Positions 46,630 to 58,560 are shown, numbered from the stretch's first letter. The stretch: 64,000 nt of DNA from Mycolicibacterium hippocampi (GCF_010723735.1 NZ_BLLB01000002.1:310001-374000); one strand, 5' to 3'. Notes: generated by a model not told the origin, from the sequence alone. Numbers and translations: made by a program.

Positions 46630-47541
46630 CTACTTGATGGAGGCGACCAGTTCGCCCGACATGGCGGCCAGCTGCCCGCTCCAGGAACCCCAGTCGTGGT
46701 TGCCGGACGTTGGGAAGTCGAAGTGCGCGTTGCTGCCACCGATGGCGCGATAGTGCTGGTAGAAGGAGCGGTTGCTGCCCTGCGCAATAGCGCAGTAGTC
46801 GATCATGGCGGCCGGGTCACTGCAGGTGGTGGTGGCCGGGCTGAACACCCACAGCCGGGTGTTGTTGTTCACCAGCAACTGCGCGTGCACATCGGGGTCG
46901 TGCCATTTCCAGCGGCCCAACTGTGCCGCACCCCACATCGCTTGGGTGTTCACGCCGCCGAACCGTGCCATGCCTGCGGTGATGGCACCGTTCGTGTACG
47001 TGTTCGACGGGTTCAGAAAGCCCGACATCGATCCCGCGAACCGGTAGCGGTCCGGGTGGAAGGTCGCCATCGTCAGCGCACCGGTACCGCCTTGGGCGGC
47101 TCCGACGATCCCGTGCCCGCCGGGGGCAAGTCCCTTGTTGGCGGCCAGCCAGTTGGGCAGCTCGTCGGCGAGGAACGTCTCCCACTGCTTGCTGCCGTCC
47201 TGCTCCCAGTTGGTGTACATGCTCCATGCGCCACCGGCGGGGGCGGCCACGGAGATGCCCTGGCCGGCGAGGGTGTTCATGGCGTTGCCTGCGGTCACCC
47301 AGTTACTGACGTCGGGTGCGGCATTGAACGCGTCCAGGAGCACGACCGCGTGCGGGCCGCCGCCCTGGAATGCGACCGGGATGTCGCGGCCCATCGCCGG
47401 TGAGGGCACCATCAGGAACTCGACACCCTGGGCATGGGCGGTGGGCGACCCGGTGCCCCAGTGCGTCGGCAGCACCATGCTCACCGACATCGCCACCACG
47501 GCCAGCACCGCGACCGTGATCCTTCGCGTCAACGCCCGCAT
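46630..47541 (-). CDS. fbpD: MPT51/FbpD, non-catalytic antigen 85 relative
   Basis: A 303-aa secreted protein (Rv3803c) with signal peptide ending PTAHA, mature QGVEFLMVPSPAMGRDI. The fold is that of antigen 85, but the nucleophile position in the elbow is GIVGAAQGGTG: Ala149 stands where Ag85 enzymes have Ser in GLSMA. Known MPT51 also lacks mycolyltransferase activity and may bind matrix proteins or substrates. ATG 47541 (MRALTRRITVAVLAVV). It lies downstream of fbpA with a hairpin between them. Confidence 0.93.
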   Translation of the reverse strand: MRALTRRITVAVLAVVAMSVSMVLPTHWGTGSPTAHAQGVEFLMVPSPAMGRDIPVAFQGGGPHAVVLLDAFNAAPDVSNWVTAGNAMNTLAGQGISVAAPAGGAWSMYTNWEQDGSKQWETFLADELPNWLAANKGLAPGGHGIVGAAQGGTGALTMATFHPDRYRFAGSMSGFLNPSNTYTNGAITAGMARFGGVNTQAMWGAAQLGRWKWHDPDVHAQLLVNNNTRLWVFSPATTTCSDPAAMIDYCAIAQGSNRSFYQHYRAIGGSNAHFDFPTSGNHDWGSWSGQLAAMSGELVASIK

Positions 47542-47650
47542 CTGCCCCACCTCATGTCTCGCATACCTGGCGACACCCGGCGCATCACCAGTCGGCCCTA
47601 CCGCAAGGTAGTGAATCACACCACCGCGACGGGGCGGGGCCAAAGCGACT

Positions 47651-47685
47651 GACGGCAGTGACCCTCGGAGAGGATCACCGCCGTC
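47651..47685 (-). terminator. Hairpin between fbpA and fbpD
   Basis: An 11-bp inverted repeat with one mismatch (GACGGCAGTGA / TCACCGCCGTC) around a 13-nt loop, located about 30-60 bp past the fbpA stop and upstream of fbpD. It probably terminates or attenuates the fbpA transcript so that fbpD needs its own promoter. There is no T-run. Confidence 0.5.
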
Positions 47686-47710
47686 ATTCACGTGCTTGGC
47701 GTCGAAGTGC

Positions 47711-48856
<1,146 letters not shown>

Positions 48857-48988
48857 TCAACCACACCTTTGTGGCGTTCTCTCCTCACCGCGAAGCCGCT
48901 CACGGTGCCCTCACATGCCTTATCCGACCGACATGGCTGTCGCGTTACGAAAGCAGAAAACCTGCTCTGCCAGCAAATCGCCCTCCGT

Positions 48989-50998
48989 TCACGGACCTGT
49001 TGCGGGCAGCCCGGTGTAGGGCGGATTCACCGGCTCCGGTATCGGAATACCGCACCTCGCAAGCTCGTAGCGCGGCACCCTGTCGATGCGGTACGACGTC
49101 AACTCCGCGGCGTTGAGCAGGTTCGACAGGAATCGCCTCGGCCCCATCGGGGCGCGGATCGCGGCCAGGGCGGCCTCGGTGTCGGGGCACTTCAGCGCCG
49201 CTTCGGCCTGCCTGATCCAGTCCTCGTCGAGATAAACCGGGATGTACGGCGGCTCCTTGAGGAAAGGACCCTCGGCGACAGCCCAATCGGGGAACAGGTT
49301 CTTGTCGTGACCGATCCGGCCGTCCTCGATACGGGCGGTGCGCGCCGCCAGCGGGTTCGCCAGACCGATCTGATCGATCACCCGGACGTCGAGACCGACA
49401 TTCATCCCCAGCATGCCGAGATTGGTGAAGAACACGGTGTGGGGCCCGGTTTGATCCGCCGACTCCGGTGGAGCGTCCGGCGGTGGCGGTATCGCCGGCA
49501 CCACATCCCAGGTGTCGTAGCTGCCGGCGGGCAGCAGCAGTGCGCCGTCGGGGGTGTTCTCGATCGCGGTCAGCACGGCGCGCATCCGTGGGTAGTCGAG
49601 GTAGTCCGCGGCGGTCAACGGGTGCGGGTTGCCGGTCGCCTGCGCGTAGAAGCGACGCTCGTCGACGATTCCGGTATAGGTCACCCGGGTGGCGTCGGCT
49701 CCCATGCCCGGCGAGTTGGCCGCCCACAGCGCCCACCCCGCAACCGCCAGCCAGAGCACGCTGGTGGCGCCGGCATACAGATAGCCCGCCCCGCGGGCCA
49801 TCCGCGAGCGGTCGGGCAGCATCAACGGAATCACGGCGACGGGCGCCAACAGGCAGAACAACGGTGTCAGCAGCACCCGGCCATGCATGAAGTCGCCGCC
49901 TTGGCGGATCCAGTAGACCGCCTGCAGGAGTCCGCTGACCACCATGAAGATCACCACCGCCTGTGGGGTCTGCACCGTGCGCGCCAGCCAGCGGGCGCCC
50001 GCAGGCGCCCGGCGGTTCACCCACGACGGCCGGCCGCGCAGCAGCATCACCATCAACGCCAGCCCCACCAGCAGCACCGCGGGCGCCCACAACAGGTAGG
50101 GCTGGTTGAAGTTGGCGAGGTAGACGAAACCCTGCTGCCACTTCGCCCCGGTGGCGTCCTTGGCCACCGCGGTGCCGGGGACCAGCAGCCCGTAGTACCC
50201 CATCCGGAAGATCTGATAGGCCACCGGTAGCAGCCCGCCCGCGGCGACGATCAGCGCGCGTCGCCGCCAGTCGGGTGCCGCGATCAGCATCATGATCAGT
50301 GCGACGCCGCCGATGAGAGCGAGTTCGGGACGCACCAGCACGCTGAGCCCGGCCACGAACGCCAGCGAACCGTCGAACACGGGCGAGGTCTGTGAGGTCT
50401 GTGAGGTCCGTGAGGCCTGAAGCCCGCGCAGTGCCTGCGACCAGCAGACCATCATCCACCACAGCAGCCCCAGATAGGCCAGCACCAAACCGTTCTCGAG
50501 CCCGGAGGTGGCGAAGTCACGGGCCGGCGGCACCGCGATGTAGACCAGTGCGCCCGCCGGTAGCAGCAGTGCGCGCCGCCCCCGTAGGCTCGGCGCATAC
50601 AACCTGGCGGTGCCCAGCATGACCAGTACCATCCCGAGCACGCTGAACACCAGCGCCAGCGTCAGCGCCACGTACTCCAGCCGCGCCGGCCCGGAGACCA
50701 GCCCACCCGCGTACATCAGATACGACCACACCGTCGAGGTGTTGGCCTCCACCCGCTCCCCGGCGTTGAAGACGGGACCGTTGCCCGCCAACAGGTTTCG
50801 CACGGTGCGCAGCACGATCAGCCCGTCGTCGGCGATCCACCGGCGCTGCCAGGCGCCCCAGCCGAACAGCGCGGCCACCACCGTCACGCTGACCCAGAGA
50901 CTGATGCGGACCGAGACGTCGTAAGGATAGGCCGGCCAGCGGGTCAACCGGCCCGCCATCGCTGCGGTCAGCGGATCAGCTGAGGAAGATTGCGCCAC
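48989..50998 (-). CDS. aftB: Arabinofuranosyltransferase AftB
   Basis: A 669-aa GT-C membrane enzyme (Rv3805c) that adds the terminal beta-1,2 arabinofuranose residues, ending arabinan chains before mycolylation. The catalytic Asp57-Asp58 follows the first helix: GWGAWQRRWIADDGLIVLRT. About nine further membrane segments are spread over residues 95-430, with a periplasmic C-terminal domain (about 440-669). ATG 50998 overlaps the end of ubiA by 23 bp; ATG 50959 (MAGRLTRWPAY) is a shorter alternative. A 9-bp tandem repeat encodes a Thr-Ser-Gln stretch around residue 200. Confidence 0.93.
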   Translation of the reverse strand: MAQSSSADPLTAAMAGRLTRWPAYPYDVSVRISLWVSVTVVAALFGWGAWQRRWIADDGLIVLRTVRNLLAGNGPVFNAGERVEANTSTVWSYLMYAGGLVSGPARLEYVALTLALVFSVLGMVLVMLGTARLYAPSLRGRRALLLPAGALVYIAVPPARDFATSGLENGLVLAYLGLLWWMMVCWSQALRGLQASRTSQTSQTSPVFDGSLAFVAGLSVLVRPELALIGGVALIMMLIAAPDWRRRALIVAAGGLLPVAYQIFRMGYYGLLVPGTAVAKDATGAKWQQGFVYLANFNQPYLLWAPAVLLVGLALMVMLLRGRPSWVNRRAPAGARWLARTVQTPQAVVIFMVVSGLLQAVYWIRQGGDFMHGRVLLTPLFCLLAPVAVIPLMLPDRSRMARGAGYLYAGATSVLWLAVAGWALWAANSPGMGADATRVTYTGIVDERRFYAQATGNPHPLTAADYLDYPRMRAVLTAIENTPDGALLLPAGSYDTWDVVPAIPPPPDAPPESADQTGPHTVFFTNLGMLGMNVGLDVRVIDQIGLANPLAARTARIEDGRIGHDKNLFPDWAVAEGPFLKEPPYIPVYLDEDWIRQAEAALKCPDTEAALAAIRAPMGPRRFLSNLLNAAELTSYRIDRVPRYELARCGIPIPEPVNPPYTGLPATGP
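50385..50420 (-). repeat. 9-bp tandem repeat within aftB
   Basis: Four 9-bp units on the plus strand, GAGGTCTGT twice, then GAGGTCCGT and GAGGCCTGA. They encode SRTSQTSQTS in an AftB loop between membrane helices. Unit-number changes would keep the reading frame. Confidence 0.7.
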
Positions 50999-51911
50999 CG
51001 ATGGTTCCGATCCAGGCCAGCGCCAACACCTGAAGCACTCGGTCCTTGAGCGCGATCTCCTCCGGCTCGCCTGCCATCCCGCCGTCGACGTCGACGGCGT
51101 ACCGCAGGATCGCGACCGTGAACGGGACCATCGAGACCACGAACCAGGAGGTGTCTCCCGTCGCGTCGCGCTCGAACGCCCACAGCCCGTAACACAGCAC
51201 CAGAGACGTCGCCGACAGCGTCCACACGAAGCGCAGATAGGAACTGGTGTAGCTCTCCAGCGATTTACGGATCTTGGCGCCGGTCCGCTCGGCCAACTGC
51301 AGTTCGGCGTAGCGCTTCCCGGCCGCCATGAACAGCGAGCCGAACGCCATCATCAACAGGAACCACTGCGACAGGGGGACATCCGCCGCGACGCCGCCGG
51401 CGATCGCCCGGATGAGGAAGCCCGAGGACACGATGCAGATGTCGATGACGGGCTGGTGCTTGAGGCCGAAGCAATAGGCCAGCTGGATGCCGATGTAGAT
51501 GGCCATCACCAGCGCCAGATCCGGTGTCACCAACCACGAGATCGCCAGCGACGCAGCACCCAGCACCGCCGCCAGCGTGTAGGCCAGCCACTCGGGCACC
51601 ACCCCTGCGGCGATCGGCCGGAACCTCTTGGTCGGATGTGCCCGGTCTGCGTCGACATCACGGGCGTCGTTGATCAGGTACACACACGACGCGGCCAAGC
51701 TGAAGACGACGAACGCCAACAGCACCTTGACCAGCACTTCGCGGTAGTCGTACGCGTAGCGGTCGTCACCCAGCGCGGCCACCGGGGCGGCGAAGACAAG
51801 GACGTTCTTCACCCACTGACGGGGCCGAAGCGCCTTGACTATTCCCGCGGCCAGGCTCTTCGGGGGACCTGCGGCCGAACCTGTCTCCTGGCCGAGCTGG
51901 GATGCGCTCAT
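50976..51911 (-). CDS. ubiA: Decaprenyl-phosphate phosphoribosyltransferase (UbiA, Rv3806c)
   Basis: A 311-aa polyprenyl transferase of the UbiA fold with about nine helices. It joins phosphoribosyl pyrophosphate to decaprenyl phosphate, the first committed step towards the arabinose donor. The metal-binding motif is Asn81-Asp82-x-x-Asp85-x-x-x-Asp89 (LINDARDVDADR), and RFRPIAAG follows. A second acidic cluster is near YAVDVDGGMAGEPEE. It overlaps the phosphatase gene upstream by 4 bp. Confidence 0.95.
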   Translation of the reverse strand: MSASQLGQETGSAAGPPKSLAAGIVKALRPRQWVKNVLVFAAPVAALGDDRYAYDYREVLVKVLLAFVVFSLAASCVYLINDARDVDADRAHPTKRFRPIAAGVVPEWLAYTLAAVLGAASLAISWLVTPDLALVMAIYIGIQLAYCFGLKHQPVIDICIVSSGFLIRAIAGGVAADVPLSQWFLLMMAFGSLFMAAGKRYAELQLAERTGAKIRKSLESYTSSYLRFVWTLSATSLVLCYGLWAFERDATGDTSWFVVSMVPFTVAILRYAVDVDGGMAGEPEEIALKDRVLQVLALAWIGTIGGAIFLS

Positions 51912-52441
51912 TGTCGCCGACCCCTTTCTTCCACCGTGCCCACCACCTTCGCCACCGCCGCCCCTACCGCGACGCCGGCGAGGACGTCGCTGGGGTAGTG
52001 CACACCGAGGACCAAGCGGGACAGCGCCATCGGCGGGATCAGCAAGGCGGGCAATGGGAGCCGGGTGGGACGGGCCAGCAGCATCGATGCCGCGGTTGTC
52101 GAGGTGGCATGTGCGGACGGAAAGCTCAGTCTGCTCGGGGTGCCGACGTTGACCGCGATCGCCGGGTGGTGCGGACGTTCGCGGCGGACGATCCGTTTGA
52201 CGACCACGGCACTGGCGTGCGCCAGGAATGCGCCCGCACCCGCGGCCAGGAACTCCCGGCGGCGGCCCGGACTCACCAGCGCGCCGAGGGCGGCCACGCC
52301 GAGCCAGCCCAGGCTGTGTTCCCCGAAGTGCGAAAGACCGCGGGCGGCGGCCAGTACGCCGGGCCGGCCTGCAACCGCCGACTGCACGGCCACCAGTGCG
52401 AGGTCCTCGCCCGTGGGCGGTACGACTGGATCAGCGATCAC
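51908..52441 (-). CDS. PAP2 phosphatase, probable decaprenylphosphoryl-phosphoribose phosphatase (Rv3807c)
   Basis: A 177-aa PAP2-superfamily membrane phosphatase. The three PAP2 motifs are KRIVRRERP, PSAHATS and SRLVLGVHYPSDV, which supply the Lys/Arg, Ser-Ala-His and Arg-His-Asp residues. By position between ubiA and glfT2 it is the expected enzyme for removing the 5-phosphate from decaprenylphosphoryl-5-phosphoribose, giving the DprE1 substrate; other lipid phosphates are possible. It overlaps ubiA by 4 bp and the glfT2 3' end by 11 bp. Confidence 0.9.
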   Translation of the reverse strand: MIADPVVPPTGEDLALVAVQSAVAGRPGVLAAARGLSHFGEHSLGWLGVAALGALVSPGRRREFLAAGAGAFLAHASAVVVKRIVRRERPHHPAIAVNVGTPSRLSFPSAHATSTTAASMLLARPTRLPLPALLIPPMALSRLVLGVHYPSDVLAGVAVGAAVAKVVGTVEERGRRQ

Positions 52442-54377
52442 GGGATGCCACGACCCCCTGCTGTCCGGAGTTCAGCACGGTCTCCCAGCGTTGTTTGCTC
52501 GTCAACATCGGCAGGGCGTCGCGGTACACCCTGCGCATCCGGTTGAACTTGCGCGCCAACAGCAGGTGCTGGCGCAACGATGTCCGCAGCAACTCGATCA
52601 TCTTCTCGCGGTCTCGCTGCCGGAAGACCACCCCACGGCCGTCCGCGGTCGTCACGGTGACACCGTCGACCCTGCAGAGCAGAAACCAGCGGGCGTCCTG
52701 GGTGGCGACGTTGAGCTGGGGCCGCTGGTGATGGGCCGGATCGTGCTCGGTGAGCTGATGCGCCACGCCGCGAAGCAGCCGAAGTGCGATGGCCGGCTTC
52801 GAGGTCGGGATCTTCACCTTCTTGCGGCGCTTGTCCGACGGAGCCGGAAGTGCGGTGGCTCCCGGCAGCACGACGGCATCGGGGTACCCGCTGCGCATCG
52901 CCCGTACATCCGGCAGCGCGGACTCCAGGATGGAGAAGATGTGCTCGGGACCGGCCAGGAAGTCGGCCATCGCCCGGTTCTGAATCGCGACTGTCGAATA
53001 CTCAAGGCACAGAAGATGTTTCAGTGTGGCCTTGATCGACGAGGCGAGAAGGCCGCCGACGCCGCCGTCCCAGTGCAGGGCGGCCACGGCCAGTCGGTTG
53101 CGCAGGTGGAAATACGCCTGCCAGTCGATCGCGTCGTCCTTGTCGCTCCACGCCATGTGCCAGATTGCCGCCCCCGGGAGGGTGACCGTGCCGTAGCCGT
53201 GCTCAGCTGCGCGCAGCCCGTACTCGGCGTCGTCCCACTTGATGAACAGCGGCAACGGCTGGCCCAGTTCCTCGGCCACCTGCCGCGGGATCATGCACAT
53301 CCACCAGCCGTTGTAGTCCACGTCGATCCGGCGGTGCAGCAGCTTGCTGCGGTCCTCCTCGTCGACCAACGGATACTTGGCGAAGTCGTGGTCGTATTCG
53401 GTGTTGGGGGCGTTGGTCCACATGAAGTTCGCCCGGTCGACGACCTCGCCCATGACGTGCAGGTGCGACGGCTCCTGCAGGTTGAGCATGTGCCCGCCGA
53501 CCAGCGTGGGCGACTTGGCGAACCTGTTCATCGCCAGCGCGCGCAACACCGAGTCCGGCTCGATCCGGATGTCGTCGTCCATGAACAGGATCTGCTCGCA
53601 GTCGGTGTTCTTCAACGCCTCGTACATCACCCGGCTGTAGCCGCCCGAGCCGCCGAGGTTGGGCTGGTGGTGCACCGACAGCCGGGAACCCAGCCCCGCC
53701 GCCGCGGCGGCGAAGCCCGGGTGGTCCTGGGCTTTGTCGGTTCCCTGATCGGAGACGATGACCGCACCGATCACCTTGTCCACCAGCGGATCCGACGTCA
53801 GTGCGGCCAGCGCGTTGACACAGTCGGACGGTCGGTTGAATGTCGGGATGCCGACCGTGACATCGGCCCGTCCCGGTGCGGGCATCGGCGCGTACCAGCC
53901 GGCGCTGCGCAGCGTGACCGCGGAGTTGGTGGTGATGTCGAACCAGATCCACCCGCCGTCCTCGAACGGGTCGAGCCCGATCTCGAACTCCACCACCGCG
54001 GTGTCTGCGTCACCGCTGGCGAACGAGTCGCCGCTGACGGTGATGCGGGCGCCGGTGGCCTTGGTGCGGTAGACGTCGACGCGGCCGCTTCCGGTCAGCT
54101 CGACCCGCAGCACGACCGAGTCCAGCGTCGACCAACGGCGCCAGTAGCTGGCCGGGAACGCGTTGAAGTACGTCGCGAAGGACACCTCGGACTCGGCACC
54201 GATCTCCAGTTCGGTGCGCGTCGGCGGATGAGCGCGCCGCGCGTTGGTGACCGACTCCTCGATGTAGAGCTTTCGGACGTCGAGCGGCTCGCCGGGTCGC
54301 GGCAGGATGACGCGGGCCAGCAGGCTGACAGCCCTTGACTGTCCGGCCTCGAGCGCGCCGGACGGGATGTCACTCAA
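52431..54377 (-). CDS. glfT2: Galactofuranosyltransferase GlfT2 (galactan polymerase)
   Basis: A 648-aa bifunctional transferase (Rv3808c) that extends galactan with alternating beta-1,5 and beta-1,6 galactofuranose. An N-terminal beta-barrel (about 1-165) precedes the GT-A domain with VGIPTFNRPSDCVNAL, PNLGGSGGYSRVMYEAL and metal-binding Asp267-Asp269 (FMDDDIRIEPDS). WDDAEYGLRAAEHG holds the catalytic-base region and AIWHMAWSDKDDAIDW the metal His. The start is TTG 54377, chosen because GAGG lies five bases upstream. It lies 12 bp after glf, which makes its donor UDP-Galf. Confidence 0.95.
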   Translation of the reverse strand: MSDIPSGALEAGQSRAVSLLARVILPRPGEPLDVRKLYIEESVTNARRAHPPTRTELEIGAESEVSFATYFNAFPASYWRRWSTLDSVVLRVELTGSGRVDVYRTKATGARITVSGDSFASGDADTAVVEFEIGLDPFEDGGWIWFDITTNSAVTLRSAGWYAPMPAPGRADVTVGIPTFNRPSDCVNALAALTSDPLVDKVIGAVIVSDQGTDKAQDHPGFAAAAAGLGSRLSVHHQPNLGGSGGYSRVMYEALKNTDCEQILFMDDDIRIEPDSVLRALAMNRFAKSPTLVGGHMLNLQEPSHLHVMGEVVDRANFMWTNAPNTEYDHDFAKYPLVDEEDRSKLLHRRIDVDYNGWWMCMIPRQVAEELGQPLPLFIKWDDAEYGLRAAEHGYGTVTLPGAAIWHMAWSDKDDAIDWQAYFHLRNRLAVAALHWDGGVGGLLASSIKATLKHLLCLEYSTVAIQNRAMADFLAGPEHIFSILESALPDVRAMRSGYPDAVVLPGATALPAPSDKRRKKVKIPTSKPAIALRLLRGVAHQLTEHDPAHHQRPQLNVATQDARWFLLCRVDGVTVTTADGRGVVFRQRDREKMIELLRTSLRQHLLLARKFNRMRRVYRDALPMLTSKQRWETVLNSGQQGVVASRDR

Positions 54378-54389
54378 CGGTGCCTCTTT

Positions 54390-55697
<1,308 letters not shown>

Positions 55698-55830
55698 TTA
55701 GCTCACGATTCCGCATCGTCACTCTAGTCCCAGTAGTCACATCAGTAACATCGACGGCGTACGAAGAATCACGCACAGGTAGCCGATTCAGGCAGCCGAT
55801 TTTCTACGTCCATGTATTGAGGAGACTTCC

Positions 55831-56781
55831 GTGCCGAACCGACGTCGACGCCGGCTCTCGACAGCCTTGAGCACAGTCGCCGCTCTGGCAGTCGCAAGTC
55901 CAGTTGCAGTTGTTGCCGTAACCGAAATGTCCGCAGCGCCCGAGCGGGCGCCGGAACACCGCGAGTTCGTCCAGGCCGCCACCATCACAGATCTACCCGG
56001 CGAGCTGATGACCGCGCTCTCACAGGGCCTCTCACAATTCGGCATCAACCTGCCGCCGTTGCCGACGGGCCTGCTCACCGGGTCGGCGCCGACGGCATCC
56101 ACCACGCTGAGTCCCGGGCTGGGGACCACCGGCCTGATGCCGGGCCTGACCGGAGCTCCGTCACTGACCGACCCCGGCCTCGCCAACCCGGCGCTCACCA
56201 GCCCCACCCTGACGACTCCGGGCTCGACGACTCCGGGCCTGACGACACCGGATTCGACGACACCGGGCCTGACGACACCGTCGCTGACCGACCCCGCACT
56301 GGCCTCCCCCGGCCTCACCGTGCCCGGTGTCACCCCCGACGGTCAGACCACACCCTCGCTGACCGACCCCGCACTGACGACACCGGGCCTGAGCACCCCG
56401 CCGGCCCTGACCGACCCCGCCCTGGGGGCGGCCCCGATCTCCACCTCCGGCCTGCCCGCGACCGGGGAGATCCCGATCTCGGCTCCGATCGGCCTGGATC
56501 CGGCGCTGGGCGGCTACCCGGTCATGGGGGATCCGTCGCTCGCCATGCCGGCGGCCTCCAGCAGCGGGGGCCTGCTCGGCGATCTGACCAGCGCCGCCAA
56601 CCAGTTGGGCGCCGGTGAGGCGATCGACCTGCTCAAGGGCGTCCTGATGCCCGCGATCATGTCGGCGGCCAAACCCCCAGGCGCTCCCGCGGCAGCCGCC
56701 GCGCCCATCGAGACCGCGGCCGGCACCGTCGGCGCCGAGGAAGCACTGGCAGCAGAAGCACCGCTCGAGCCTGGCGCGTGA
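55831..56781 (+). CDS. erp: Exported repetitive protein Erp (PirG, Rv3810)
   Basis: A 316-aa surface protein. GTG 55831 with GGAG upstream. Signal peptide MPNRRRRRLSTALSTVAALAVASPVAVVAV. The central region (about 95-215) is a degenerate five-residue repeat based on PGLTT (PGSTTPGLTTPDSTTPGLTT, with SLTDPAL between groups), the part that varies in number between species. The C-terminal Ala/Pro-rich region contains one hydrophobic stretch (LLKGVLMPAIMSAA). Erp is a virulence and envelope-integrity factor with unknown biochemical action. Confidence 0.92.
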   Translation: MPNRRRRRLSTALSTVAALAVASPVAVVAVTEMSAAPERAPEHREFVQAATITDLPGELMTALSQGLSQFGINLPPLPTGLLTGSAPTASTTLSPGLGTTGLMPGLTGAPSLTDPGLANPALTSPTLTTPGSTTPGLTTPDSTTPGLTTPSLTDPALASPGLTVPGVTPDGQTTPSLTDPALTTPGLSTPPALTDPALGAAPISTSGLPATGEIPISAPIGLDPALGGYPVMGDPSLAMPAASSSGGLLGDLTSAANQLGAGEAIDLLKGVLMPAIMSAAKPPGAPAAAAAPIETAAGTVGAEEALAAEAPLEPGA

Positions 56782-56812
56782 GAATCGCGGCAGTCCAGTA
56801 GTCCTGCCACCG

Positions 56813-56852
56813 AACGGCACCGCAGAAGCACCCCATGCTCTGCGGTGCCGTT
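56813..56852. terminator. Hairpin downstream of erp
   Basis: A perfect 14-bp inverted repeat (AACGGCACCGCAGA / TCTGCGGTGCCGTT) with a 12-nt loop, 32 bp after the erp stop and about 90 bp upstream of the amidase gene. It lacks a T-tract but is strong enough to be the erp terminator. Confidence 0.65.
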
Positions 56853-56941
56853 GCAGGTGCGTGCACACTTTCTTCGGATTGAGTCCCCGAACGGCCGTGT
56901 CGCAACACAAGTAACAACTGGCACATACGTAACATCAGCCC

Positions 56942-58558
56942 GTGCCGTGTCGTCGTCCCGCGCCATCGATACTGTTCACCGCGCTCGCGGCGACAGTGGT
57001 GCTGCTGCCCTGGGCGATCTCCGGCGCGCCCGGTGACGACCCGACGCCGCAGGTCGCCGCGCCCGAGGTGGCGCAGCAACCGCTGACCGATCTCGGCGGC
57101 GGCGAGACGATTCGCGAGATCCACCAGGAGACCCCGTTCTCGATGGTCGCGCTGACCGCAGAGGACCTGACCGGCACCACCGCCCGGGTGCGCGCCGAGA
57201 AGCCGGACGGCACCTGGGGTCCGTGGTACGAAGCCGAACAACTCGGCGGCGTCGGTGCCGACCTGCCCGGCCCCCGCGGCACCGAAGCCGTGTTCGTCGG
57301 CCGAACCACCACCGTGCAGATCGCCGTCACCCGCCCGGCCGACGCCCCGGCCACCGCACCCGCACCGCCGGGCGACGACGACCGGCCGCCCCTGGGCTAC
57401 GTCCCGGCCAATGTGGAACAACCGTTCGGACAGAACCTCAACGCGGTCCTCATCAGTCCTCCCGAGACGCCGGCCGACCTGCTGCCGCTGCCGAACGCCG
57501 CCACTCCGCCGGGCCAACCGCCGAACATCATCAACCGCACCCAGTGGGGCGCCGACGAAGCGATGCGTTGCGGAGATCCGCGGTACGACAGCAGGCTCCA
57601 GGCCGGGGTCGTGCACCACACGGCGGGCAGCAACGACTACCTGCCGGGAGATTCGGCCGGGATCGTCCGGTCGATCTACGAGTACCACACCCGCACCCTT
57701 GGCTGGTGCGACATCGCCTACAACGCGATGGTGGACAAGTACGGGCAGGTCTTCGAAGGCCGCGCGGGCGGCATGACCCGCCCCGTCGAGGGCGCACACA
57801 CCGGCGGCTTCAACCACAACACGTGGGGGGTCGCGATGCTCGGCAACTTCGAGGTGGTGCCGCCGACACCGATTCAGCTGCGCACCACCGCACGGCTCCT
57901 GGGTTGGGTTCTCGGCCAGGCCGGTGTCGACCCGCTGGGCGCCGTGGTGCTGCCGTCCGAGGGCGGCGCGTTCACCAAGTTCCCCTTCGGCGCCTCACCG
58001 ACGTTGCCGGCGATCTTCACCCACCGCGACGTCGGCAACACCGAGTGCCCGGGCAACGCGGCCTACGCGCTGATGGGACAGATCCGCGACAGCGCGGCGC
58101 GGTTCAACGATCCGCCGGGTCCCGACCAGCTGGCCGAGATGCTGCGCGGCGGCGCGATCCACGCCAAGTGGGAAGCGCTGGGCGGCATGAACAGCTACCT
58201 GGGTCGCCCGACGTCACCCGAATCCGCCGGCGAGGGCTCGGCGCGGTACGTGAGGTTCGAACGCGGGGCAATGTACTGGTCTCCCGAGAGTGGAGCCGAA
58301 CCCGTCACCGGCGAGCTCTACAAGGCGTGGGGTGCGCTCGGGTTCGAGCGGGGCGCGTTGGGCCTGCCGACCAGCGCCGAGATCGCCGCACCGCTGTGGA
58401 TCGTGCAGAACTTCCAGCACGGCACGCTCAACTTCGACCGGGAGAACGGCCGGGTGATCCGCGTCATCGACGGCGTCCCCGTCGAGCTACCGCCGCCCCC
58501 GGCCGACCTGGCGCCGATACAGCTGGAGCGGTTCACGCCGCCCAGCAACCCCGTCTGA
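56942..58558 (+). CDS. Secreted N-acetylmuramoyl-L-alanine amidase-like protein with LGFP repeats (Rv3811)
   Basis: A 538-aa exported protein; GTG 56942, signal peptide ILFTALAATVVLLPWAISGA. An N-terminal beta-rich region (about 40-190) leads to an amidase_2/PGRP domain (about 195-370): WGADEAMRCGDPRYDSRLQA, zinc-ligand His in VVHHTAGSN, WCDIAYNAMVDKYGQVFEGR and HRDVGNTECPG with the second His and the Cys. Two or three LGFP repeats follow (KWEALGGMNSYLGRPTS, YKAWGALGFERGALGLPTS), a cell-wall-binding module. It probably cleaves or binds peptidoglycan stem peptides. It ends 3 bp before the left copy of the 16-bp direct repeat. Confidence 0.9.
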   Translation: MPCRRPAPSILFTALAATVVLLPWAISGAPGDDPTPQVAAPEVAQQPLTDLGGGETIREIHQETPFSMVALTAEDLTGTTARVRAEKPDGTWGPWYEAEQLGGVGADLPGPRGTEAVFVGRTTTVQIAVTRPADAPATAPAPPGDDDRPPLGYVPANVEQPFGQNLNAVLISPPETPADLLPLPNAATPPGQPPNIINRTQWGADEAMRCGDPRYDSRLQAGVVHHTAGSNDYLPGDSAGIVRSIYEYHTRTLGWCDIAYNAMVDKYGQVFEGRAGGMTRPVEGAHTGGFNHNTWGVAMLGNFEVVPPTPIQLRTTARLLGWVLGQAGVDPLGAVVLPSEGGAFTKFPFGASPTLPAIFTHRDVGNTECPGNAAYALMGQIRDSAARFNDPPGPDQLAEMLRGGAIHAKWEALGGMNSYLGRPTSPESAGEGSARYVRFERGAMYWSPESGAEPVTGELYKAWGALGFERGALGLPTSAEIAAPLWIVQNFQHGTLNFDRENGRVIRVIDGVPVELPPPPADLAPIQLERFTPPSNPV

Positions 58559-58560
58559 CC

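Noticed and set aside
56170..56440. Regular short repeats in erp considered as a CRISPR-like array
   Set aside because: The repeats are degenerate, in frame and encode PGLTT-type peptides; there are no unique spacers.
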